A DNA stretch of 27,637 nucleotides from Cristatella mucedo. Lineage: Eukaryota; Bryozoa; Phylactolaemata; Cristatellidae. The notes beneath the pieces were generated by a model. That model was given only the letters and a program-made list of their open reading frames with translations. It had not been told where the DNA came from and ran no database searches. The position numbers were made by a program, and so were the translations under genes. This document shows positions 10,499 through 21,553 of the stretch, piece by piece. Within the stretch, counting starts at the first letter, position 1, and each line of letters opens with the position of its first letter. The stretch lies in assembly GCA_009760855.2 (NCBI GenBank), contig WPIO01000550.1, positions 1-27,637 on the forward strand, read 5' to 3'.

Positions 10499-11046
10499 GC
10501 AGGCGATCGCAGATTGCGCGATAGGTAGCAACTTCAAATCCGCAAATCGAGAGCATGCCTGCTGCCTGTCAGTAGTGTGCTGCACTTTGTTTACAGCATT
10601 TCGCACGCACAAATACACGTTTGCGCATACTAGTTTGCCAGCGTGGGCAGATCGTGAATCTGTAAAACTTCAAAACTGCATGTCGAAGCTGGAGCTTGCT
10701 TGCCGTCAGAGTGCGGCACCCTTGTTTACAAGCATTTCTCACAGTAAATAACACGTTTCGCACCGTTTCGCAGCACGATCGCTGATAATATGTAGAAACT
10801 CAATCTTGCGTGGTCTGAGCGTGCCCTGTCTGGCAGCGAGTGCGGCACCATTGCTTAATCATTTCGCACTTAAATAAACACGTTCGAGTATGCTGCCGCA
10901 GATCGCGGAATATGTAGAAACTTCAAATCTGCCTTTCGAAGCGGAGCTGGCTGGCAGCAGAGTGCGGGCACCTTGTTTTCAAGTCATTTTCGCACGTAAA
11001 TAACACGTGTCGCATAACTCGCGGCGATCGCAATATAGAGAAAACT
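10499..11046. repeat. Degraded, indel-rich satellite stretch
   Basis: About 4.5 monomers here carry many scattered small insertions, deletions and substitutions. The normally invariant core is hit too (for example TTTACAAGCATTTCTCACAG). The usual landmarks still line up, and several HOR markers are visible in order. These are CAGATTGCG near 10510 (m10), GAATCTGT with TCGAAGC near 10655-10690 (m11), TGCGTGGTCTGAGCGTGCCC near 10806 (m1), TTCGAAGCG near 10935 (m2), and AACTCGCGGC with GATCGCAATAT near 11015-11035 (m3). The sequence becomes clean abruptly after about 11046. Low-quality long-read consensus is the most likely cause; an old, eroded segment is the alternative. Confidence 0.8.
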
Positions 11047-11940
11047 TCAAATCTGCATGTCGGTGCGTGAGCTTGCTGGCAGCAGAGTGCTGCACCTTGT
11101 TTAAAGCATTTCGCACGTAAATAACACGTTTCGCACGAGTTCGCAGCAGATCGCGGAATCTGTAGAAAGTTCAAATCTGCATATCGAAGCGTGTGCTGGC
11201 TTGCAGCAGAGTGCTGCACCTTGTTTAAAGCATTTCGCACGTAAATAACACGTTTCGCACCAATTCGCGCCGCAGATCGCGGAATATGTAGAAACTTCAA
11301 ATCTGCATGTCGGAGCGTGCGCTTGCTGGCAGTAGAGTGCTGCACCTTGTTTAAAGCATTTCGCACGTAAATAACACGTTTCGCACGAGTTCGCGGCAGA
11401 TCGCGGAATATGTAGAAACTTCAAATCTGCATGTAGGAGCGTGAGCTTGCTGGCAGCAGAGTGCTGCTCCTTGTTTAAAGCATTTCGCACGTTAATAACA
11501 CGTTTCGCACCAAATCGCTGCAGATCGCGGAATATGTAGAAACTTCAAATCTGCATGTCGGAGCGTGCGCTTGCTGGCAGCAGAGTGCTGCACCTTGTTT
11601 AAAGCATTTCGCACGTAAATAACACGTTTCGCACGAGTTCGCGGCAGATCGCGGAATCTGTAGAAAGTTGAAATCTGCATGTCGAAGCGTGTGCTGGCTT
11701 GCAGCAGAGTGCTGCACCTTGTTTAAAGCATTTCGCACGTAAATAACACGTTTTGCACGAGTTCGCGGCAGATTGCGGAATATGTAGAAAGTTCAAATCT
11801 GCATATCGGAGCGTATGCTGGCTTGCAGCAGAGTGCTTCACCTTGTTTAAAGATCTGTAGAAAGTTCAAATCTGCATGTCGGAGCGTGTGCTGGCTTGCA
11901 GCAGCGTTTAAAGCATTTCGCACGTAAATAACACGTTTCG
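10761..11940. repeat. HOR copy in block II, shortened (m1 to m11)
   Basis: Starting in the degraded stretch, this copy runs m1, m2, m3, then clean m4 (B-type, CATATCG near 11180), m5 (GGCAGTAGAG near 11329) and m7 (CATGTAGG near 11431, GCTGCTCC at 11463). It continues with m8 (CACCAAATCG at 11508), m9 (AGTTGAAATC near 11668), m10 (CAGATTGCGG near 11769) and a truncated B-type copy, before the next m1 at 11941. The unmarked m6 is missing: a head like that of block I m6 (TTCGCGGCAG) is fused to the tail of m7. Length is about 1180 bp against 1368 bp for the intact copy. Confidence 0.75.
11845..11925. repeat. Two adjacent broken monomers
   Basis: Near 11852, TTTAAAG joins directly to ATCTGTAGAAAG, deleting roughly half a monomer across the unit boundary. 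Near 11905, GCAGCAG is followed at once by CGTTTAAAGC, which removes the second dyad arm and CACCTT. Two deletions within about 55 bp suggest one complex event, possibly unequal exchange inside the HOR block. Confidence 0.8.
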
Positions 11941-14043
11941 CACCAATTCGCAGCAGATCGCGGAATATGTAGAAACTTCAAATCTGCGTGTCGGAGCGTG
12001 CCCTGGCTGGCAGCAGAGTGCTGCACCTTGTTTAAAGCATTTCGCACGTAAATAACACGTTTCGCTCCAGTTTGCAGCAGATCGCGGAATATGTAGAAAC
12101 TTCAAATCTGCATGTCGAAGCGTAAGCTTGCTGGCAGCAGAGTGCTGCACCTTGTTTAAAGCATTTCGCACGTAAATAACACGTTTTCGCACGAACTCGC
12201 AGCAGATCGCTGGGAATATGTAGAAACTTCAAATCTGCATGTCGGAGCGTGCCTTGCTGGCAGCAGAGTGCTGCACTTGTTTAAAGCATTTCGCACGTAA
12301 ATAACACGTTTCGCACGAGTTTGCAGCAGATCACGGAATCCGTAGAAAGTTTACATCTGCATGTTGGAGCGTGTGCTGGCTTGCAGCAGAGTGCTGCACT
12401 TGTTTAAAGCATTTCGCACGTAAATAACAGGTTTCGCACGAGTTCGCAGCACATCGCGGAATCTGTAGAAAGTTCAAATCTGCATGTCGGAGCGTGTTCT
12501 GGCTTGCAGCAGAGTGCTGCACCTTGTTTAAAGCATTTCGCACGTAAATAACACGTTTCGCACGAATTCGCGGCAGATCGCGGAATATGTAGAAACTTCA
12601 AATCTGCATGTCGGAGCGTGTGCTGGCTTGCAGCAGAGTGCTGCACCTTGTTTAAAGCATTTCGCACGTAAATAACACGTTTCGCACCAGTTGGCAGCAG
12701 ATCGCGGAATATGTAGAAACTTCAAATCTGCGTTTCGGAGCGTGCCCTGGCTGGCAGCAGAGTGCTGCATCTTGTTTAAAGCATTTCGCACGTAAATAAC
12801 ACGTTTCGCACCAGTTTGCAGCAGATCGCGGAATATGTAGAAACTTCAAATCTGCATGTCGGAGCGTGAGCTTGCTGGCAGCAGAGTGCTGCACCTTGTT
12901 TAAAGCATTTCGCACGTAAATAACACGTTTCGCACGAGTTCGCGGCAGATCGCGGAATATGTAGAAACTTTCAAATCTGCATGTCGGAGCGTGTGCTTGC
13001 TTGCAGCAGAGTGCTGCACCTTGTTTAAAGCATTTCGCACGTAAATAACACGTTTCGCACGAGTTCGCGGCAGATCGCGGAATATGTTAGAAACTTCAAA
13101 TCTGCATGTCGGAGCGTGAGCTTGCTGGCAGCAGAGTGCTGCACCTTGTTTAAAGCATTTCGCACGTAAATAACACGTTTCGCACTAGTTTGCAGCAGAT
13201 CGCGGAATATGTAGAAACTTCTAATCTGCATGTCGAAGCGTGTGCTTGCTGGCAGTAGAGTGCTGCACCTTGTTTAAAGCATTTCGCACGTAAATAACAC
13301 GTTTCGCACAATTTCGCAGCAGATCGCGGAATATGTAGAAACTTCAAATCTGCATGTCGGAGCGTGTGCTGGCTGGCAGCAGAGTGCTGCACCTTGTTTA
13401 AAGCATTTCGCACGTAAATAACACGTTTCGCACCAATTCGCAGCAGATCGCGGAATCTGTAGAAACTTCAAATCTGCATGTCGTAGCGTGAGCTTGCTGG
13501 CAGCAGAGTGCTGCACCTTGTTTAAAGCATTTCGCACGTAAATAACACGTTTCGCACCAGTTTGCAGCAGATCGCGGAATCTGTAGAAACTTCAAATCTG
13601 CATGTCGGAGCGTGCGCTTGCTGGCAGCAGAGTGCTGCACCCTGTTTTAAAGCATTTCGCACGTAAAATAACACGTTTCGCACCAATTCGCAGCCGATCG
13701 CGGAATCTGTAGAAAGTTCAAATCTGGATGTCGGAGCGTGTCCTGGCTTGTAGCAGAGTGCTGCACCTTGTTTAAAGCATTTCGCACGTAAATAACACGT
13801 TTCGCACCAGTTCGCAGCAGATCGCGGAAATGTAGAAACTTCAAACCTGCATGTCTGAGCGTGCGCTGGCTTGCAGCACCTTGTTTAAAGCATTTCGCAC
13901 GTAAATAACACGTTTCGCACCAATTCGCAGCAGATCGCGGAATATGTAGAAAGTTCAAATCTGCATGTCGGAGCGTGTGCGCTTCTTGCAGCAGTGTGCT
14001 GGACCTTGTTTAAAGCATTTCGCACGTAAATAACACGTTTTCG
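11941..14043. repeat. Rest of mixed HOR block II
   Basis: A second m1-m2-m3 series begins at 11941 (CACCAATTCG; CGCTCCAG at 12063; CGAACTCGCAGC near 12192, ending in GCACTTG). Further on, the order is scrambled. B-type copies with private changes lie at about 12330-12520 (ATCACGGAATCCGTAG, CATGTTGG, GCACATCGCGG). A copy resembling the GCGTG/GCCC monomer of block I follows near 12690-12760 (CAGTTGGCAG, CTGCGTTTCGG). After that come mixed A/B copies with position 8 C but other A-type bases near 13450 and 13580. Small indels are common (CTTTCAAATC near 12970, ATGTTAGAAAC near 13085, GTAAAATAAC near 13665). Near 13876 a copy has lost 10 bp of the dyad. No gene is present. Confidence 0.75.
13871..13880. 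repeat. Monomer with 10-bp deletion in the dyad
   Basis: TTGCAGCACC replaces TTGCAGCAGAGTGCTGCACC, so the GAG centre and most of one arm of the 51-65 dyad are gone while both flanks remain. Clean loss of one side of a hairpin is a typical slippage product, though base-calling trouble at the hairpin is also possible. Confidence 0.8.
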
Positions 14044-15559
14044 CACGAGTTCGCAGCAGATGGCGGAATATGTAGAAACTTCAAATCTGCATGTCGGAGC
14101 GTGCGCTTGCTGGCAGCAGAGTGCTGCACCTTGTTTAAAGCATTTCGCACGTAAATAACACGTTTCGCACCAGTTCGCAGCAGATCGCGGAATATGTAGA
14201 AACTTCAAATCTGCATATCGGAGCGTGTGCTGGCTTGCAGCAGAGTGCTGCACCTTGTTTAAAGCATTTCGCACGTAAATAACACGTTTCGCACGACTTC
14301 GCGGCAGATCGCGAAAAATGTATAAACTTCAAATCTGCATGTCGGAGCGTGAGCTTGCTGGCAGCAGAGTGCTGCACCTTGTTTTAAAGCATTTCGCACG
14401 TAATAACACGTTTCGCACCAGTTCGCAGCAGATCGCGGAATATGTAGAAACTTCAAATCTGCATGTCGGAGCGTGGACTGGCTGGCAGCAGAGTGCTGCA
14501 CCATGTTTAAAGCATTTCGCACGTAAATAACACGTTTCGCACCAGTTCGCAGCAGATCGCGGAATATGTAGAAAACTTCAAATCTGCATGTCGGAGCGTG
14601 AGCTTGCTGGCAGCAGAGTGCTGCACCTTGTTTAAAGCATTTCGCACGTAAATAACACGTTTCGCACGAGTTCGCAGCAGATCGCGGAATATGTAGAAAC
14701 TTCAAATCTGCATGTCGGAGCGTGTGCTTGCTGGCAGCAGAGTGCTGCACCTTGTTTAAAGCATTTCGCACGTAAATAACACGTTTCGCACGAGTTCGCA
14801 GCAGATCGCGGAATATGTAGAAACTTCAAATCTGCATGTCGGAGCGTGAGCTTGCTGGCAGCAGTGTGCTGCACCTTGTTTAAAGCATTTCGCACGTAAA
14901 TAACACGTTTCGCACGAGTTTGCAGCAGATCGCGGAATATGTAGAAAACTTCAAATCTGCATGTCGGAGCGTGTGCTTGGCTGGCAGGAGAGTGCTGCAC
15001 CTTGTTCAAAGCATTTCGCACGTAAATAACACGTTTCGCACGAATCGTTCGCAGCAGATCGCGGAATATGTAGAAACTTCAAATCTGCATGTCGGAGCGT
15101 GAGCTTGCTGGCAGCAGAGTGCTGCACCTTGTTTAAAGCATTTCGCACGTAAATAACACGTTTCGCACCAGTTCGCAGCAGATCGCGGAATATGTAGAAA
15201 CTTCAAATCTGCATGTCGGAGCGGAAGCTTGCTGGCAGCAGAGTGCTGCACCTTGTTTAAAGCATTTCGCACGTAAATAACACGTTTCGCACTAGTTCCC
15301 AGCAGATCGCGGAATATGTAGAAACTTCAAATCTGCATGTCGGAGCGTGCGCTTGCTGGCAGCAGAGTGCTGCACCTTGTTTAAAGCATTTCGCACGTAA
15401 ATAACACGTTTCGCACGAGTTCGCAGCAGATCGCGGGAATCTGTAGAAAAGTTCAAATCTGCATGTCGGAGCGTGTGCTGGCTGGCAGCAGAGTGCTGCA
15501 CCATGTTTAAAGCATTTCGCACGTAAATAACACGTTTCGCACGAGTTCGCAGCAGATCG

Positions 15560-15620
15560 CGGAATATGTAGAAACTTCAAATCTGCATGTCGGAGTTTAA
15601 AGCATTTCGCACGTAAGTAA
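15560..15620. repeat. Truncated monomer (34-bp deletion)
   Basis: ATGTCGGAG joins TTTAAAGC at about 15596, removing monomer positions 38-71, including the whole 51-65 dyad. A shared G at the breakpoints is the only homology. This is the copy with GTAAGTAACACG just after the break. Confidence 0.85.
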
Positions 15621-15904
15621 CACGTTTCGCACGAGTTCGCAGCAGATCGCGGAATATGTAGAAACTTCAAATCTGCATGTCGGAGCGTGCGCTTGCTGGC
15701 AGCAGAGTGCTGCACCTTGTTTAAAGCATTTCGCACGTAAATAACACGTTTCGCACCAGTTCGCAGCAGATCGCGGAATATGTAGAAACTTCAAATCTGC
15801 ATGTCGGAGCGTGAGCTTGCTGGCAGCAGAGTGCTGCACCTTGTTTAAAGCATTTCGCACGTAAATAACACGTTTCGCACGAGTTCGCAGCAGATCGCGG
15901 AATA

Positions 15905-15950
15905 TGTAGAAACTTTAAATCTGTATGTCGGAGCATAACACGTTTCGCAC
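15905..15950. repeat. Truncated monomer (54-bp deletion)
   Basis: TCGGAGC joins ATAACACG at about 15935, removing monomer positions 39-92: the dyad, TTTAAA and the first TTTCGCACG. The same copy has two nearby substitutions (CTTTAAATCTGTATG). With the deletion near 15596 it makes two large losses within 340 bp. Confidence 0.85.
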
Positions 15951-16066
15951 CAGTTCGCAGCAGATCGCGGAATATGTAGAAACTTCAAATCTGCATGTCG
16001 GAGCGTGTGCTTGCTGGCAGCAGAGTGCTGCACCTTGTTTAAAGCATTTCGCACGTAAATAACACG

Positions 16067-16093
16067 TTTTTCGCACGGAATATGTAGTTCTGC
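16067..16093. repeat. Short insertion duplicating the monomer start
   Basis: After TTTTTCGCAC the sequence reads GGAATATGTAGTTCTGCAG before the normal CAGATCGCGG. GGAATATGTAG is a copy of monomer positions 3-13 placed at the 108-115 junction, together with two extra T. It resembles template switching between neighbouring units. Confidence 0.8.
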
Positions 16094-19000
16094 AGCAGAT
16101 CGCGGAATATGTAGAAACTTCAAATCTGCATGTCGGAGCGTGAGCTTGCTGGCAGCAGAGTGCTGCACCTTGTTTAAAGCATTTCGCACGTAAATAACAC
16201 GTTTCGCACGAGTTCGCAGCAGATCGCGGAATATGTAGAAACTTCAAATCTGCATGTCGGAGCGTGAGCTTGCTGGCAGCAGAGTGCTGCACCTTGTTTA
16301 AAGCATTTCGCACGTAAATAACACGTTTCGCACGAGTTCGCAGCAGATCGCGGAATATGTAGAAACTTCAAATCTGCATGTCGGAGCGTGTGCTTGCTGG
16401 CAGCAGAGTGCTGCACCTTGTTTAAAGCATTTCGCACGTAAATAACACGTTTCGCACGAGTTCGCAGCAGATCGCGGAATATGTAGAAACTTCAAATCTG
16501 CATGTCGGAGCGTGTGCTTGCTGGCAGCAGAGTGCTGCACCTTGTTTAAAGCATTTCGCACGTAAATAACACGTTTCGCACGAGTTCGCAGCAGATCGCG
16601 GAATATGTAGAAACTTCAAATCTGCATGTCGGAGCGTGTGCTTGCTGGCAGCAGAGTGCTGCACCTTGTTTAAAGCATTTCGCACGTAAATAACACGTTT
16701 CGCACCAGTTTGCAGCAGATCGCGGAATATGTAGAAACTTCAAATCTGCATGTCGGAGCGTGTGCTTGCTGGCAGCAGAGTGCTGCACCTTGTTTAAAGC
16801 ATTTCGCACGTAAATAACACGTTTCGCACGAGTTCGCAGCAGATCGCGGAATATGTAGAAACTTCAAATCTGCATGTCGGAGCGTGTGCTTGCTGGCAGC
16901 AGAGTGCTGCACCTTGTTTAAAGCATTTCGCACGTAAATAACACGTTTCGCACCAGTTCGCAGCAGATCGCGGAATATGTAGAAACTTCAAATCTGCATG
17001 TCGGAGCGTGTGCTTGCTGGCAGCAGAGTGCTGCACCTTGTTTAAAGCATTTCGCACGTAAATAACACGTTTCGCACGAGTTCGCAGCAGATCGCGGAAT
17101 ATGTAGAAACTTCAAATCTGCATGTCGGAGCGTGTGCTTGCTGGCAGCAGAGTGCTGCACCTTGTTTAAAGCATTTCGCACGTAAATAACACGTTTCGCA
17201 CGAGTTCGCAGCAGATCGCGGAATATGTAGAAACTTCAAATCTGCATGTCGGAGCGTGTGCTTGCTGGCAGCAGAGTGCTGCACCTTGTTTAAAGCATTT
17301 CGCACGTAAATAACACGTTTCGCACGAGTTTCGCAGCAGATCGCGGAATATGTAGAAACTTCAAATCTGCATGTCGGAGCGTGTGCTTGCTGGCAGCAGA
17401 GTGCTGCACCTTGTTTAAAGTATTTCGCACGTAAATAACACGTTTCGCACGAGTTCGCAGCAGATCGCCGAATATGAAGAAACTTTAAATCTGCATGTCG
17501 GAGCGTGTGCTTGCTGGCTGCAGAGTGCTGCACCTTGTTTCAATCATTTCGCGCGCAAATAACACGTTTCGCACGAGTTCGCAGCAGATCGCGGAATATG
17601 TAGAAACTTCAAATCTGCATGTCGGAGCGTGTGCTTGCTGGCAGCAGAGTGCTGCACCTTGTTTAAAGCATTTCGCACGTAAATAACACGTTTCGCACGA
17701 GTTCCCAGCAGATCGCGGAATATGTAGAAACTTCAAATCTGCATGTCGGAGCGTGTGCTTGCTGGCAGCAGAGTGCTGCACCTTGTTTAAAGCATTTCGC
17801 ACGTAAATAACACGTTTCGCACGAGTTCGCCAGCAGATCGCGGAATATGTAGAAACTTCAAATCTGCATGTCGGAGCGTGTGCTTGCTGGCAGCAGAGTG
17901 CTGCACCTTGTTTAAAGCATTTCGCACGTAAATAACACGTTTCGCACGAGTTCGCAGCAGATCGCGGAATATGTAGAAACTTCAAATCTGCATGTCGGAG
18001 CGTGTGCTTGCTGGCAGCAGAGTGCTGCTCCACTTGTTTAAAGCATTTCGCACGTAAATAACACGTTTCGCACCAGTTCGCAGCAGATCGCGGAATATGT
18101 AGAAACTTCAAATCTGCATGTCGGAGCGTGTGCTTGCTGGCAGCAGAGTGCTGCACCTTGTTTAAAGCATTTCGCACGTAAATAACACGTTTCGCACGAG
18201 TTCGCAGCAGATCGCGGAATATGTAGAAACTTCAAATCTGCATGTCGGAGCGTGTGCTTGCTGGCAGCAGAGTGCTGCACCTTGTTTAAAGCATTTCGCA
18301 CGTAAATAACACGTTTTGCACGAGTTCGCAGCAGATCGCGGAATATGTAGAAACTTCAAATCTGCATGTCGGAGCGTGTGCTTGCTGGCAGCAGAGTGCT
18401 GCACCTTGTTTAAAGCATTTCGCACGTAAATAACACGTTTCGCACGAGTTTGCAGCAGATCGCGGAATATGTAGAAACTTCAAATCTGCATGTCGGAGCG
18501 TGTGCTTGCTGGCAGCAGAGTGCTGCACCTTGTTTAAAGCATTTCGCACGTAAATAAATAACACGTTTCGCACCAGTTCGCAGCAGATCGCGGAATATGT
18601 AGAAACTTCAAATCTGCATGTCGGAGCGTGAGCTTGCTGGCAGCAGAGTGCTGCACCTTGTTTAAAGCATTTCGCACGTAAATAACACGTTTCGCACGAG
18701 TTCGCAGCAGATCGCGGAATATGTAGAAACTTCAAATCTGCATGTCGGAGCGTGAGCTTGCTGGCAGCAGAGTGCTGCACCTTGTTTAAAGCATTTCGCA
18801 CGTAAATAACACGTTTCGCACAGTTCGCAGCAGATCGCGGAATATGTAGAAACTTCAAATCTGCATGTCGGAGCGTGAGCTTGCTGGCAGCAGAGTGCTG
18901 CACCTTGTTTAAAGCATTTCGCACGTAAATAACACGTTTCGCACGAGTTTCCAGCAGATCGCGGAATATGTAGAAACTTTCAAATCTGCATGTCGGAGCG

Positions 19001-20060
19001 TGAGCTTGCTGGCAGCAGAGTGCTGCACCTTGTTTAAAGCATTTCGCACGTAAATAACACGTTTCGCACCAGTTCGCAGCAGATCGCGGAATATGTAGAA
19101 ACTTCAAATCTGCATGTCGGAGCGTGTGCTGGCTGGCAGCAGAGTGCTGCACCTTGTTTAAAGCATTTCGCACGTAAATAACACGTTTCGCACCAAATCG
19201 CAGCAGATCGCGGAATATGTAGAAACTTCAAATCTGCATGTCGGAGCGTGAGCTTGCTGGCAGCAGAGTGCTGCACCTTGTTTAAAGCATTTCGCACGTA
19301 AATAACACGTTTCGCACTAGTTCGCAGCAGATCGCGGAATATGTAGAAACTTCAAATCTGCATGTCGGAGCGTGTGCTTGCTGGCAGCAGCGTGCTGCAC
19401 CTTGTTTAAAGCATTTCGCACGTAAATAACACGTTTCACACGAGTTAGCAGAAGAACGCGGAATATCTAGATGCTTCAAATCTGCATGTCGGAGCGTGTG
19501 CTTGCTGGCAGCAGAGTGCTGCACCTTGTTTAAAGCATTTCGCACGTAAATAACACGTTTCGCACCAGTTCGCAGCAGATCGCGGAATATGTAGAAACTT
19601 CAAATCTGCATGTCGGAGCGTGTGCTTGCTGGCAGCAGAGTGCTGCACCTTGTTTAAAGCATTTCGCACGTAAATAACACGTTTCGCACGAGTTCGCAGC
19701 AGATCGCGGAATATGTAGAAACTTCAAATCTGCATGTCGGAGCGTGAGCTTGCTGGCAGCAGAGTGCTGCACCTTGTTTAAAGCATTTCGCACGTAAATA
19801 ACACGTTTCGCACCAGAGTTCCCAGCAGATCGCGGAATATGTAGAAACTTCAAATCTGCATGTCGGAGCGTGAGCTTGCTGGCAGCAGAGTGCTGCACCT
19901 TGTTTAAAGCATTTCGCACGTAAATAACACGTTTCGCACCAGTTCGCAGCAGATCGCGGAATATGTAGAAACTTCAAATCTGCATGTCGGAGCGTGAGCT
20001 TGCTGGCAGCAGAGTGCTGCACCTTGTTTAAAGCATTTCGCACGTAAATAACACGTTTCG

Positions 20061-20431
20061 CACGAGTTCGCAGCAGATCGCGGAATCTGTAGAAACTTCA
20101 AATCTGCATGTCGAGCGTGTGCTGGCTTGCAGCAGAGTGCTGCACCTTGTTTAAAGCATTTCGCACGTAAATAACACGTTTCGCACGAGTTCGCAGCAGA
20201 TCGCGGAATATGTAGAAACTTCAAATCTGCATGTCGGAGCGTGTGCTTGCTTGCAGCAGAGTGCTGCACCTTGTTTAAAGCATTTCGCACGTAAATAACA
20301 CGTTTCGCACGAGTTCGCAGCAGATCGCGGAATCTGTAGAAAGTTCAAATCTGCATGTCGGAGCGTGTGCTGGCTTGCAGCAGAGTGCTGCACCTTGTTT
20401 AAAGCATTTCGCACGTAAATAACACGTTTCG
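20061..20431. repeat. Start of mixed HOR block III
   Basis: Three monomers bridge the A-type domain and the ordered HOR. The first is an A/B mosaic (8C, 17C, 46G, 50T; GTCGAGCG one base short). The second is A-type except position 50 (CTTGCTTGCAG), and the third is full B-type. Partial haplotypes at the edge of a block are what exchange between A and B arrays would leave. Confidence 0.75.
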
Positions 20432-21553
20432 CACCAGTTCGCAGCAGATCGCGGAATATGTAGAAACTTCAAATCTGCGTGTCGGAGCGTGCCCTGGCTG
20501 GCAGCAGAGTGCTGCACCTTGTTTAAAGCATTTCGCACGTAAATAACACGTTTCGCACCAGTTTGCAGCAGATCGCGGAATATGTAGAAACTTCAAATCT
20601 GCATGTCGGAGCGTGAGCTTGCTGGCAGCAGAGTGCTGCACCTTGTTTAAAGCATTTCGCACGTAAATAACACGTTTCGCACCAGTTCGCAGCAGATCGC
20701 GGAATATGTAGAAACTTCAAATCTGCATGTCGGAGCGTGTGCTTGCTGGCAGCAGAGTGCTGCACCTTGTTTAAAGCATTTCGCACGTAAATAACACGTT
20801 TCGCACCAGTTGGCAGCAGCAGGATCGCGCGAATATGTAGAAACTTCAAATCTGCATGTCGGAGCGTGTGTGCTTGCTGGCAGCAGAGTGCTGCACCTTG
20901 TTTAAAGCATTTCGCACGTAAATAACACGTTTCGCACCAAATCGCAGCAGATCGCGGAATATGTAGAAACTTCAAATCTGCATGTCGGAGCGTGAGCTTG
21001 CTGGCAGCAGAGTGCTGCACCTTGTTTAAAGCATTTCGCACGTAAATAACACGTTTCGCACTAGTTCCCAGCAGATCGCGGAATATGTAGAAACTTCAAA
21101 TCTGCATGTCGGAGCGTGAGCTTGCTGGCAGCAGAGTGCTGCACCTTGTTTAAAGCATTTCGCACGTAAATAACACGTTTCGCACGAGTTCGCGGCAGAT
21201 CGCGGAATATGTAGAAAGTTCAAATCTGCATGTCGAAGCGTGTGCTGGCTTGCAGCAGAGTGCTGCACCTTGTTTAAAGCATTTCGCACGTAAATAACAC
21301 GTTTCGCACGAGTTCGCGGCAGATTGCGGAATATGTAGAAACTTCAAATCTGCATGTAGGAGCGTGCGCTTGCTGGCAGCAGTGTGCTGCACTTGTTTAA
21401 AGCATTTCGCACGTAAATAACACGTTTCGCACGAGTTTGCAGCAGATCGCGGAATCTGTAGAAAGTTCAAATCTGCATGTCGAAGCGTGTGCTGGCTTGC
21501 AGCAGAGTGCTGCACCTTGTTTAAAGCATTTCGCACGTAAATAACACGTTTCG
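20432..21553. repeat. HOR copy, 9-monomer version
   Basis: Nine monomers (1122 bp). The copy begins with an m1-like unit (CTGCGTGTCGG near 20477, GCGTGCCC) but has CACCAGTTCG instead of CACCAATTCG. The m2 position has CACCAGTTTG and lacks TCGAAGCG. CACCAAATCG (m8) follows at 20935, then an extra CTAGTTCCC copy and a B-like copy with TCGAAGCG near 21235. CAGATTGCGG (m10) is near 21322, and a B-type m11 with TCGAAGCG is near 21480. The m3-m5 markers are absent. It is in line with the 11-mer but two units shorter overall. Confidence 0.75.

Larger units (their letters stand above)
14044..20060. repeat. A-type domain 3
   Basis: About 48 mainly A-type monomers. The part from about 16190 to 17400 is the most homogeneous stretch in the window: ten successive copies differ almost only at positions 42 and 109. 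That suggests recent local amplification. Elsewhere there are two truncated copies (near 15596 and 15935), an insertion near 16077, a four-base AAAT gain near 18554, and a variant copy near 19440-19475 (GAGTTAGCAGAAGAACGCGG, ATATCTAGATGC). CACCAAATCG (19191) appears here without its usual m7 and m9 neighbours. Near 14215-14240 one copy has CATATCGG and GTGCTGGCTTGCAG with A-type bases at 8 and 17. No gene is present. Confidence 0.88.

Noticed and set aside
10227-11046. Transposon or unrelated insertion with a poly-T end
   Set aside because: The sequence after the T run is ordinary satellite, and the later degraded stretch still aligns base by base to HOR monomers. No foreign sequence or target-site duplication is seen.
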